Below, piece after piece: positions 47,768 through 55,319 of a stretch of DNA of 64,000 nt. The notes under the pieces were generated by a model, which was given only the letters and a program-made list of their open reading frames with translations, had not been told where the DNA came from and searched no databases. Both the position numbers and the translations under genes were made by a program. Source of the DNA: Hyphomicrobium sp. (lineage in GTDB: Bacteria; Pseudomonadota; Alphaproteobacteria; Rhizobiales; Hyphomicrobiaceae); assembly GCF_009026145.1 (NCBI RefSeq), contig NZ_WBUE01000020.1:1-64000 (forward strand), in the 5' to 3' direction. Position 1 is the first letter of the stretch. The number at the start of each line of letters is the position of its first letter.

Positions 47768-48424
47768 TCACGCCATCTCGAGCAGGCCACGCCAGCCGCC
47801 CGACTGGGGATCGTAGGCCGAGAGCGTGCCCTCATCCATGTCGTAGATCCAACCGTGCACGTTGAGCCGGCCGGCGCCCACGCCTTCGCGCACAATGGGG
47901 TAGGTCATCAGGTTGTCGAGCTGGAACTGCACGTGCGCCTTGATGGTGGCCGTCAACCGCTCCGCCCCCGGCACGCGCGCGGCAGCGATCAGCTGATGCG
48001 CCGGCTTGGTGAACTCGACCCAGCGGCCGAGGTGCGCCTCGCTGCCAGGCAGGATCGGCTCGAGCAGGGCCGCAATGCCGCCGCAGCCGGTATGCCCGCA
48101 CACGACGATATCGTCGATGCCGAGGTGGCCGACGCCGTATTCGATCGCGGCCCCGACGGCATCGTCGGCGGCATCGGCCGGCGGCACGACGTTGGCGATG
48201 TTGCGCACCTCGAAAAGCTCGCCCGGATCGGCGTTGGTGATCGTCGCCGGTACGACGCGGCTGTCGGCGCAGCCGATCCATAGCAGGCGCGGCTTTTGCT
48301 GCTTGGTGGCCAGGCTCCGGTAGAAGGCCCGGTCGCGCTCGAACTGCTGGCGGAAGCGCTCGTGCCCCTCCATCGCGTCCTTGATGTCCAGGTCTATACC
48401 CCTGGCGTCCTTCTGAGTGGTCAC
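47768..48424 (-). CDS. Beta-class carbonic anhydrase
   Basis: Zinc enzyme interconverting CO2 and bicarbonate. 218 residues with zinc ligands Cys and Asp-Arg in WIGCADSRVVPATI and the His/Cys pair in VVCGHTGCGGI. GELFEVRNIANVVPP and LNVHGWIYDMDEGTL are usual for the family. No signal peptide, so cytoplasmic. It supplies bicarbonate for carboxylations. Lone gene upstream of tolQ. Confidence 0.95.
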   Translation of the reverse strand: MTTQKDARGIDLDIKDAMEGHERFRQQFERDRAFYRSLATKQQKPRLLWIGCADSRVVPATITNADPGELFEVRNIANVVPPADAADDAVGAAIEYGVGHLGIDDIVVCGHTGCGGIAALLEPILPGSEAHLGRWVEFTKPAHQLIAAARVPGAERLTATIKAHVQFQLDNLMTYPIVREGVGAGRLNVHGWIYDMDEGTLSAYDPQSGGWRGLLEMA

Positions 48425-48656
48425 GCATCCCCCTTCCCGTCGCGGGCTCCCCTTACCGCATCATGGTGAGCGGGCACGCAGTTGTCGATGCCACGAAGGC
48501 TTCACCGCTCGAGGCATCCATACTTTCTTGGCAGCCTTGCGCTTACAGTTTCCGCGGGCTGACGGGGCGCGCCGGTTCGGCGTCCTAATTCGGGCTAAAT
48601 CAGCCACTTAATTCCCGGCTGCCATGGGGAGCCGGGGGGCCGAGCGAGCCTGGTCG

Positions 48657-49361
48657 ATGGTCAAGTTGCGTATCCTGCTACTGCTGCCGGCGGCTTGCTT
48701 GAGCCTCGCCGCGTCTCATTTCGCCCTTTCCCCCGCGCATGCCGAGGAGTGGGTCGGCCGCAGCGTCACGCTGGCCGGGCGCAAGGTCTCTTGCGGCAAG
48801 GCCGACATCCTCATCGACCGCGAGCTGCCGAGCGAAGGCGGCGCCGGCGACACCACCCTCATCCTCAATCCGAACATGCTGAACCAGCAGCCGCCGACGG
48901 TACGGCTGTTCGTGTTCAACCACGAGTGCGGGCACATTTCGGTCGGCGATAGCGAGCTCGATGCAGACTGCTACGCGGTCAATCACGGCGTGCGCGACGG
49001 CTGGCTCGACCGCAAAGGCCTGGCGCAAGTGTGCGACAGCTTCGAAGGTGCACCCGAGACGGACACCCACCCCTCCGCCAAGCGGCGCTGCGCCAACCTC
49101 GACCGCTGCTTTGCCAAGGCACAGGCGGAGATGCCGCCCATCGCACCCAAGCCGGTGCCAGCCAGGATCCTGCCGAATGTGCCGGCGACGATCACCGCTG
49201 CGGCGCCGGAGCTGCCGGTGCGCAAGAACGCCGCGCTCGGCCAGCCGAAGGTGCTGTCGGCTTGGCGCTGCACCGACCCGCTCGACGTGACCACGGGATC
49301 GACCGATCCCATCGGCCATGTCATCAAGAAGGACGCCGAGCGCAACGAGCGCTGCCGCTAG
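48657..49361 (+). CDS. Exported HExxH-motif protein, putative metallopeptidase
   Basis: 234 residues from the ATG at 48657. Signal peptide (cleavage near AHA-EE). The sequence FVFNHECGHISVGDSELDAD has the zincin signature His89-Glu90-x2-His93, with Glu100 or Asp102 as possible third ligand, and is followed by DCYAVNHGVRDGWL, as in some small periplasmic metallopeptidase-like proteins. Six cysteines (DCYAV, VCDSF, RCANLDRC, WRCTD, ERC) could form disulfides. Substrate and function are unknown. Lone gene, divergent from carbonic anhydrase. Confidence 0.65.
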   Translation: MVKLRILLLLPAACLSLAASHFALSPAHAEEWVGRSVTLAGRKVSCGKADILIDRELPSEGGAGDTTLILNPNMLNQQPPTVRLFVFNHECGHISVGDSELDADCYAVNHGVRDGWLDRKGLAQVCDSFEGAPETDTHPSAKRRCANLDRCFAKAQAEMPPIAPKPVPARILPNVPATITAAAPELPVRKNAALGQPKVLSAWRCTDPLDVTTGSTDPIGHVIKKDAERNERCR

Positions 49362-49800
49362 GCCTCGCGGCGCAAGTACATCGCGCGGCCATCCCGACAC
49401 GCCCACGAGCTAACGCCTGGTTGCCCGCTGCCAGAAAATGGCGCGGTCTATTCTTGTTTTCTATTTACCCCCATCGCAGCATTGCGCTTCTAATCGTTAT
49501 AATTTTCGGCGTTCGGTTTATTAGCTTTTGGCCCGAAATGAATAGTTGCAGGGTCGCTGCGGCCATCACTCTGGAAACAAACGGTTATTTTGCGTATTTC
49601 TTGTCGTTTTGGCACGCCGAACGACGCCGTCGATGCCCTTCATTAACCATAACCGGAAATGCATTCTCTTTGTTTTTCCGGCTAACCGATTTTTACAGCG
49701 GGTGCATGTTATTCATTTCGCGTGCCGTTTGGCGTATTCGGTTTATTACCGAAAGCCGAACATTGGAAAATCATGCGTGGGTGAATTTGGGAGTTTTTCG
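49362..49800. other. 439-base A+T-rich gap with no gene
   Basis: From about 49440 the sequence is clearly richer in A+T than its surroundings. It contains a direct repeat TTCGGTTTATTA (49512-49523 and 49737-49748), the second copy forming a perfect hairpin TTCGGT-TTATT-ACCGAA (49737-49753). The downstream reading frame is open from 49546 but that part has no good start or bias. It could be a regulatory leader, a small RNA, or transferred DNA. Confidence 0.45.
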
Positions 49801-50169
49801 ATGCGTGGGCTTCTTGGAGTTCTGGTTGCCGCGGGCGTGATGGCCGGTACGAGCATGGCTGTGACGACCTCTGCGGAAGCGCACTGGTTTGACCGCGGCG
49901 GCTGCTGCACGGTCGCAAAGAAAGTCTACTACCGCCAGCCGACCACCAAGCTGGTGCGTAGGGTTTCGTACGAGCGCGTCCGCAGCTATCGCACCGTGTG
50001 GGTGAAGAAGCTGTACCGTGACCGCTGCGGCTGCCGTAAGTTCTATCGCCGCGTCGCCGTCCAGCAGCCGACCGTGTCGGTCGTCCGCAAGGTGACCTGG
50101 GAGCGCGTGCGCGCTTACCGCACCGTCGCCGCGACGAAGTACTATCGCAAGCGCTGCTGCTGCCGCTAA
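49801..50169 (+). CDS. Exported Arg/Tyr/Cys-rich repeat protein
   Basis: 122 residues. Signal peptide, about 1-27 (AEA-HW). The mature part consists of two similar units of about 40 residues (42-79 and 81-122), each with an aromatic-basic core (VRRVSYERVRSYRTVWVKKL; VRKVTWERVRAYRTVAATKY) and a Cys cluster at the end (CGC; CCC). The strong positive charge suggests binding to a polyanion such as lipopolysaccharide, cell-wall polymer or nucleic acid; this is speculation. A terminator follows at 50197. Confidence 0.65.
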   Translation: MRGLLGVLVAAGVMAGTSMAVTTSAEAHWFDRGGCCTVAKKVYYRQPTTKLVRRVSYERVRSYRTVWVKKLYRDRCGCRKFYRRVAVQQPTVSVVRKVTWERVRAYRTVAATKYYRKRCCCR

Positions 50170-50196
50170 GCGGTACCGCAGTTCCTGCTGACAAGC

Positions 50197-50231
50197 GGAG
50201 GACGCGGCAGGCGCCGTGTCCTCCCTTGTAT
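50197..50231 (+). terminator. Probable terminator of the Arg/Tyr/Cys-rich gene
   Basis: GGAGGACGCGGC (50197-50208) pairs with GCCGTGTCCTCC (50213-50224) apart from one G-T wobble, with a four-base loop, followed by CTTGTATTT. Confidence 0.6.
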
Positions 50232-50373
50232 TTCGAGACGTCGATCGATCCGTCGCCCGCTGCGGCATTTTCTTTTCGCCGCCCGAATTCCGTTCCCCGC
50301 GCAGCCACTGCCAATACTGCGCACAGCGGCACCGGGGATGAATCCCGGACGTCCTGCCGCGCAAGCGAAGGCG

Positions 50374-50658
50374 CTATTTCCCGCGCTCGTGGTCGCGCTG
50401 CCAATAGACGAACCACACCGTCACCAGCGCCGTCAGCACCATGGTGGCGAGGATATCCGTGCGGTTGATGAAGGCGACCCACGTGTCCCAGCCCTGCAGC
50501 AGGCGACCGCGCGGCACGAGCAGACCGTTGCCGATCAGAATGGCGAGTGCGACCCCCGCCGTCAGCGCCACCGCCGCGGCGATTTGCAGGCTGCGTTTCA
50601 ACACGCGCGGCACGGTGAGCTTCTTGCCCGGTACGACGAGGATTGTCTTCTCAGACAT
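50374..50658 (-). CDS. Hypothetical two-helix membrane protein
   Basis: 94 residues with hydrophobic segments at about 24-47 and 69-86. The N-terminus is basic (KKLTVPRVLKRSLQ) and the C-terminus is WQRDHERGK. A good AGGTG ribosome site precedes the ATG. The layout resembles small inner-membrane proteins with both ends in the cytoplasm. No family is recognised. Confidence 0.65.
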   Translation of the reverse strand: MSEKTILVVPGKKLTVPRVLKRSLQIAAAVALTAGVALAILIGNGLLVPRGRLLQGWDTWVAFINRTDILATMVLTALVTVWFVYWQRDHERGK

Positions 50659-50756
50659 GTCACCTCCCTCGAATGCTGGTCCTCAAAGGTAGCCGATTCG
50701 GAGTCTAAGGCGTGCTGATGGCAACACTTTGGTGCGCCCGCGGCATGCGGCGCATG

Positions 50757-50794
50757 AAAAAACTGCGCGCCAATGCAGTTGCACTGGCGCGCAG
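50757..50794 (-). terminator. Rho-independent terminator after the HU gene
   Basis: CTGCGCGCCA (50763-50772) pairs perfectly with TGGCGCGCAG (50785-50794), 12-base loop. In the direction of the HU gene the stem is followed by six T (complement of the A run at 50757-50762). Confidence 0.9.
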
Positions 50795-50833
50795 CAAATC
50801 GCGAAGAGTGGAAGCGCGATCGCTAGAGGTCGA

Positions 50834-51136
50834 TCAGACGGCTTCCTTCAGCTCCTTGGCGGCGCGGAAGGCAACCTTCTTCGACGCCTTGATCTTGATC
50901 GCCTCGCCCGTTGCCGGGTTGCGGCCCATGCGCGCCGGGCGCTTACGAACCTGCAGCACGCCGAGACCGCCGATACGGATCTTGTCACCCTTCTTCAGGT
51001 GCTTGGTGATCATGGTCACCAGATCCTCGAGCACTGCGGCGGCCTGCTTCTTCGGGATATCATGCGCTTCCGAAAGGGCAGCTCCGATCTGACGGAGCGT
51101 GATGGTGTTGATCTTCGGAGCGGGTTTTTCAGCCAT
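50834..51136 (-). CDS. HU-family DNA-binding protein
   Basis: Dimeric nucleoid-associated protein that bends DNA. 100 residues, 8-10 longer than E. coli HU at the N-terminus (MAEKPAPKINTIT). Family features: LSEAHDIPKKQAAAVLEDLV, GDKIRIGGLGVLQVRKRPAR and the DNA-inserting arm motif GRNPATGEAIKI with its conserved Pro. An IHF subunit is less likely, because the arm and tail resemble HU. Followed by a terminator. Confidence 0.93.
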   Translation of the reverse strand: MAEKPAPKINTITLRQIGAALSEAHDIPKKQAAAVLEDLVTMITKHLKKGDKIRIGGLGVLQVRKRPARMGRNPATGEAIKIKASKKVAFRAAKELKEAV

Positions 51137-51303
51137 CGGTTGTTTCCTTGAGAGAATCGTTCAGCCGGAGGGATATTACACGAGATGCACGCACAATGTG
51201 CCGTCGGCCGAGGGCGAATATGCGGGATAAGGGCCAAAATCAAGCGTTTTTTGCGCATCGGTGCACAGGAGTGACGGGCCCACGCGCGGCCGGTCGGCCA
51301 CCC

Positions 51304-51783
51304 TCAGGGCCCGCCGAACGCCTCGCGCAGCGCGCTCGAGATGCGCAACGGCTTGCCCGAGACGGAGATTAGCACCACGGTAACCTCGGCCTCGACCAGC
51401 GCCGTCCCCTCGCGCGCAATGGTTTGCAGGAGGGTGAGACTCGCGGCACCGACGGCCTTCACGCGCGTGGTCACCTCGAGCAGCTCGTCGATGCGCGCCG
51501 GCCTCAGAAAATCGAACGTCATGCGCCGCACGACAAAGGCGGCAGGCTCGGTACCGCCCGAGCCGTCGATGAGACGGCGGTGATCGCCGCCGAGCAGACG
51601 CAGGAAGTCGGAGCGCCCGCGCTCGCACCAGCGCACGTAGCTGGCGTGATAAACGAGCCCCGAAAAGTCGGTGTCCTCGAAATACACGCGCACAGGCAGA
51701 ACGTGACCGCGGCCGCCTTCTACCTCGATGAGGCGCCCGGCAAGATCGGGCCAGTTGCTTTCACGGTCGGTCGCGCCGGTCAT
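51304..51783 (-). CDS. ybgC: Acyl-CoA thioesterase YbgC (Tol-Pal-associated)
   Basis: Hot-dog-fold thioesterase usually encoded first in the tol-pal cluster. 159 residues. The conserved VYFEDTDFSGLVYHASYVRWCERGRSDFLR contains the catalytic Asp-Thr-Asp and Tyr-His. Ends in SSALREAFGG. In most proteobacteria it lies next to tolQ; here five unrelated genes (about 3.8 kb) separate the two. Its own role in Tol function is not established. Confidence 0.9.
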   Translation of the reverse strand: MTGATDRESNWPDLAGRLIEVEGGRGHVLPVRVYFEDTDFSGLVYHASYVRWCERGRSDFLRLLGGDHRRLIDGSGGTEPAAFVVRRMTFDFLRPARIDELLEVTTRVKAVGAASLTLLQTIAREGTALVEAEVTVVLISVSGKPLRISSALREAFGGP

Positions 51784-51829
51784 GGAGGGAGGAGAGCCGA
51801 TAACGGCGGCGTTGTCACGCTTGCGTACG

Positions 51830-52777
51830 TCATACGCCGAGCTCGATCATTACGATCTCCGGCGGCGAGCCGAAGCGCACCGGTATGCCGCTGCAGCCGA
51901 GGCCGCCGGAGACGATGAGGTTGCGCTCTTCTTCGACGACATGACCGTAGACGTAGCGGGCGCCGAACTTCGAGGGCACGACCGGCGCGTAGCCCATGAG
52001 CCGCACCTGCCCGCCGTGAGTATGGCCGGCGACGGTGAGTGCGACGCGCTCGGGCACCTGCGCGAAGATATCCGGCTCATGCGCCATCAGCACCACCGGT
52101 GCATCGTCGCTGGCAAGCGCCAGCGTGGCGCCGAGATCGTCGATGCCGTCATAGAGCGGCCGCCCCTTCCACCGCTTTTTGAAGAACGCCCATTGATCGC
52201 CGAGGCCTGCCAGCCAAAACGGCCTGCCATCCTTGATGAGCCGCACGCACGTGTTCTCGTGGACAGTGATGCCCGCATTCTCGAGCGCGATGCCGGCTTT
52301 GGTCGGACCGCAACCGCGCTCCTGCACGGCATCCTCCTCCCACCAATCGTGGTTGCCGAGCACGGCGTGCACGCCGAGCGGCGCCCTGAGGCCACCGAGT
52401 GCTCCCGCCCAATCCCTGTGTGCTACGGGCTCGGAATAGCGCGCAATGCCACGGCCGGCCACGTAGTCGCCGAGCAGCAGCACGCAGTCGGCGCCCAGTG
52501 CGTTGACCTGGGCGACAATGCCCTCGATGCGCTCGACGCTCATCCACGGCTTGCAGGCGTGCAGATCGGCGATCACTGCCAGCTTGAGCGCAAGGCCGAC
52601 GGGCCAGCGGGGCGGCGCCAGCCGATATCGCGTCACGGTGGTTTCGAACGGCTCGGCCAGTGCATAGCCGCCGAAGCCGATGCTTGCGGCGCTGGCGGCG
52701 CCGAGGCCCTGAAAGAGTTGTCTGCGGGTGATCACTGGGTGGCCGAAGAAGCGATGCGGGAAACGGTGCAATGCCAT
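51830..52777 (-). CDS. Exported metallophosphoesterase (YaeI-like)
   Basis: 315 residues from the ATG at 52777; the frame is open far upstream but antisense-like there. A twin-arginine-type signal (TRRQLFQGLGAASAASIGFG) indicates export of the folded protein. Metal motifs are VIADLHA (Asp-x-His), LLGDYVAG, VLGNHDWWEE (GNHD), LMAHEPDIF and VAGHTHGGQVR. The family includes calcineurin-like phosphatases acting at the membrane such as UDP-diacylglucosamine hydrolase relatives and YaeI; the substrate is unknown. Lies between ruvB and ybgC. Confidence 0.9.
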   Translation of the reverse strand: MALHRFPHRFFGHPVITRRQLFQGLGAASAASIGFGGYALAEPFETTVTRYRLAPPRWPVGLALKLAVIADLHACKPWMSVERIEGIVAQVNALGADCVLLLGDYVAGRGIARYSEPVAHRDWAGALGGLRAPLGVHAVLGNHDWWEEDAVQERGCGPTKAGIALENAGITVHENTCVRLIKDGRPFWLAGLGDQWAFFKKRWKGRPLYDGIDDLGATLALASDDAPVVLMAHEPDIFAQVPERVALTVAGHTHGGQVRLMGYAPVVPSKFGARYVYGHVVEEERNLIVSGGLGCSGIPVRFGSPPEIVMIELGV

Positions 52778-52842
52778 TTTGACGCAAGAGATGTGCCAGA
52801 AGTTGACGTCATGTGCGGCAAAGCGGCTCGCCCGCCGCCGCC

Positions 52843-53922
52843 TCAGCCTGTCCCAACTTGACCTTCCCCATCCTCGCCAGTGTCCACATCCAGCACATCG
52901 AACAGGGGGCCCTGCGGGCTCGACGTTCGCTGCGGCCCCGACATGCCCAGGTGCTTGTAGGCCTTGAGTGTGGTGATGCGCCCGCGCGGGGTGCGGCTGA
53001 TGAATCCCTGCTGCAAGAGATACGGCTCGACGATCTCCTCCAGTGCGTCGCGCGGCTCCGACAGCGCGGCGGCGATGGTCTCGATGCCGACCGGGCCGCC
53101 ATCGTGCGCCTTGGCGATGCAGGACAGATAGCGGCGGTCGAGCGCATCGAGGCCCTCCCCGTCGACCTCCAGCGCCGTGAGGGCCTTGTCGGCCAGAGCC
53201 GCATCGATGATTGGCGCGCAAGCGACAGCCCCAAAATCGCGCACGCGGCGCAGCAGGCGCCCGGCAATGCGCGGGGTGCCGCGGGCTCGACGGGCGATCT
53301 CGTGCGCACCGTCACCGCCGATGGGCGCCCCGAGGACGCGCGCGCCGCGCGTCACGACGCGCTCGAGCTCCTCGACGCTGTAGAAGTTGAGGCGGATGGG
53401 GATGCCGAAGCGATCGCGCAACGGTGTCGTCAACAGACCGAGACGGGTCGTGGCACCGACCAAGGTGAATTTGGCGAGATCGATCCGCACCGAGCGCGCA
53501 GCGGGCCCCTCGCCGATGATGAGATCGAGCTGGAAATCCTCGAGCGCCGGATAGAGGATCTCCTCCACCGCCGGGCTCAAGCGATGGATCTCGTCGATGA
53601 ACAGGACGTCGCGGTCTTCGAGGTTGGTCAGCAGCGCGGCGAGGTCGCCGGCCTTGGCGATGACCGGGCCGGAGGTGGCGCGGAACCCGACGCCCAGCTC
53701 CTTGGCCATGATCTGTGCCAGCGTCGTCTTGCCGAGACCGGGAGGGCCGGCGAACAACACATGGTCGAGCGCCTCGCCACGGTCGCGGGCGGCCTGGATG
53801 AAGACGCCAAGGTTGGCGCGCGCCTGCTCCTGACCGATGAACTCGGCGAGCGCCTGGGGACGCAGCGAAGCCTCCGTGGCGTCAGTGTCGCGCTTGGCGC
53901 CGGTGACAAGCCGATCGGTCAT
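52843..53922 (-). CDS. ruvB: Holliday junction DNA helicase RuvB
   Basis: Hexameric AAA+ motor that drives branch migration together with RuvA. 359 residues from the ATG at 53922 (a longer frame begins at 53970). Opens with [15 protein letters not shown]; Walker [14 protein letters not shown], Walker [11 protein letters not shown], sensor 1 [10 protein letters not shown] with arginine finger in PLRDRFGI; winged-helix domain with TPRGRITT and AYKHLG. Separated from ruvA/ruvC by about 3.7 kb of accessory genes. Confidence 0.97.
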   Translation of the reverse strand: MTDRLVTGAKRDTDATEASLRPQALAEFIGQEQARANLGVFIQAARDRGEALDHVLFAGPPGLGKTTLAQIMAKELGVGFRATSGPVIAKAGDLAALLTNLEDRDVLFIDEIHRLSPAVEEILYPALEDFQLDLIIGEGPAARSVRIDLAKFTLVGATTRLGLLTTPLRDRFGIPIRLNFYSVEELERVVTRGARVLGAPIGGDGAHEIARRARGTPRIAGRLLRRVRDFGAVACAPIIDAALADKALTALEVDGEGLDALDRRYLSCIAKAHDGGPVGIETIAAALSEPRDALEEIVEPYLLQQGFISRTPRGRITTLKAYKHLGMSGPQRTSSPQGPLFDVLDVDTGEDGEGQVGTG

Positions 53923-53970
53923 GGTTTGTTCCTGACCTGCTTTGCCACCGGCGTCAAGGTGACGGCGCAA

Positions 53971-54621
53971 TCAGGGGCGGGATAAGCGATCGGCAATGGA
54001 GCCTGCCACGGCGGCCAGCAGCCACGTCCACTGCCCGGCGGCAGAGCCGGCGAGGTAGGCGACGCCGATGGAAGCTGCGAACACAGCGGAGACGAGCAAG
54101 GGATTGATGAGCCCGACGCGCCGCGTGCTCGCTGGCACGTCGCAGGGCATCAGTTCCTCGTCGCGGCTCGCATGCCACCACATGGCCGTCATGCAGAGGC
54201 TGCTCGTCATCAGCACGCCCGCGTAGAGAGCCGTTGGCAGCACACCGCCGCTGTCGCTCAGCACGCTGGTGACGAACGGGATGAGCGCTACCGTCATGAG
54301 GAAGAAAAGATTGAGCCACAGCAAAGCACCGTCGACGCGCCGGATGTGGGTGAACTGCGTGTTGTGGGCCATCCACAACAGGCCGATGACGACGAAGCTG
54401 AGGGCATAGCACCAGAACGAGTGCCACAGCCCCGAAAGCGCCGACGGGAGCTGGGCCTCACTGAGGCCCTCGGGGAGCTTGAGGTCGAGCACCAGCAGCG
54501 TGATGGCCACCGCCATGACCGCGTCGGTGAAGGCAATGAGCCGCTCCGACTTGAAGGTGCGGCCGATTTGGTTCGCGACGCTCATAGGGCTCTGGGTGAG
54601 CTGCTTCGCGATGAGCGTCAA
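53971..54621 (-). CDS. TMEM175-type (DUF1211) membrane protein, putative potassium channel
   Basis: 216 residues, about six hydrophobic helices. The motif ERLIAFTDAVMAVAITLLVL (26-45) is the family signature (F-S/T-D). Bacterial TMEM175 proteins are tetrameric potassium-permeable channels; function here is inferred from this motif. An ATG at 54585 (MSVANQIGR) is an alternative start. It begins upstream of ruvB, 48 bases apart, in the same direction. Confidence 0.85.
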   Translation of the reverse strand: MTLIAKQLTQSPMSVANQIGRTFKSERLIAFTDAVMAVAITLLVLDLKLPEGLSEAQLPSALSGLWHSFWCYALSFVVIGLLWMAHNTQFTHIRRVDGALLWLNLFFLMTVALIPFVTSVLSDSGGVLPTALYAGVLMTSSLCMTAMWWHASRDEELMPCDVPASTRRVGLINPLLVSAVFAASIGVAYLAGSAAGQWTWLLAAVAGSIADRLSRP

Positions 54622-54756
54622 GACGTCCGATCACGCGATGTTGCAGCGCCGCAATGATGTACGTCAAAACCTTGCCACTTCACAGGCTTATGCGATGAGG
54701 CTAGCGTCAACTGCAGCGGGGCTCGAGGGGAAAAGCACCAGTTCAAGAGTAGCAGC

Positions 54757-55149
54757 ATGCATCGAGCCATCGTTCTCGCCTTCCTCTGCGCCATCACAGC
54801 GCTTCCCGCCAAGGCTGGCGAGCTCTGCCTCGCCTGCGAGCAGCCCGCCGCAACCTATCGCTGCAGCGTCGAGCAGCCGTCGCAGAAGTACAGCCTCGGC
54901 GGCGACCTCGAGCGGGAGATTTGCGCGAAGGTGCTGGCGAAGCAGGGCGAGCATCAAAAGTGCCACCTCACCCAAGTTCCCGAAGGGGGCGCGTGTGAAG
55001 GTCTCGAGCGCACCGTCACCGTAGCCGACTACCAGCGGGCGCTGAGCGGCAGTGACGAATCCACCTATGAGGTCGGCGCCTTGGAGACCGCGCGGCGCAA
55101 CGTGCACGACACGTGGCTGTGCGTGACCTCGATGTTCAAAGATTGCTGA
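54757..55149 (+). CDS. Small exported cysteine-rich protein
   Basis: 130 residues. Signal peptide, about 1-20 (AKA-GE). The mature domain has eight or more cysteines in pairs (CLACEQ, YRCSVEQ, EICAKV, KCHLTQ, ACEGLE, WLCVTS, KDC). This suggests a disulfide-stabilised extracytoplasmic domain. The N-terminal CLxC could be catalytic or structural. No family is recognised. Opposite in direction to the TMEM175-type gene. Confidence 0.6.
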   Translation: MHRAIVLAFLCAITALPAKAGELCLACEQPAATYRCSVEQPSQKYSLGGDLEREICAKVLAKQGEHQKCHLTQVPEGGACEGLERTVTVADYQRALSGSDESTYEVGALETARRNVHDTWLCVTSMFKDC

Positions 55150-55225
55150 TTTGTAAGGCGCCACACCGCCGTGCGCGGCGCTATCGTCCTCGCATCGTCG
55201 ATTTCCGTGCCTACATGGCAGGCAT

Positions 55226-55299
55226 CTAGTGTCCCGATTCGGAAGTTCGCCAGAGCTCGCTGCTGGGACCGGGAGCGAATTTCTCGATCATCACACTAG
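55226..55299. repeat. Palindromic repeat, hybrid of elements A and B
   Basis: The left part (TAGTGTCCCGATTCGGAAG, TTCGCCAGAGCTCGCTGCTG) matches element A, and the right part (GAGCGAATTTCTCGATCATC, ACACTAG) matches element B. CTAG is at both ends. It could have arisen by recombination or deletion between an adjacent A-B pair. It lies before the S41 peptidase gene. Confidence 0.75.
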
Positions 55300-55319
55300 T
55301 GTCAGCGTGAGGAAAAGAC

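Noticed and set aside
49546..49800. N-terminal extension of the Arg/Tyr/Cys-rich protein to 49546
   Set aside because: The extra 85 codons are A+T-rich and lack coding bias; the signal peptide starts cleanly at 49801.
51830..53221. 463-codon frame read as one long protein covering the metallophosphoesterase and part of ruvB
   Set aside because: The N-terminal third overlaps ruvB in another frame and is Arg-rich; the Tat signal starts at 52777.
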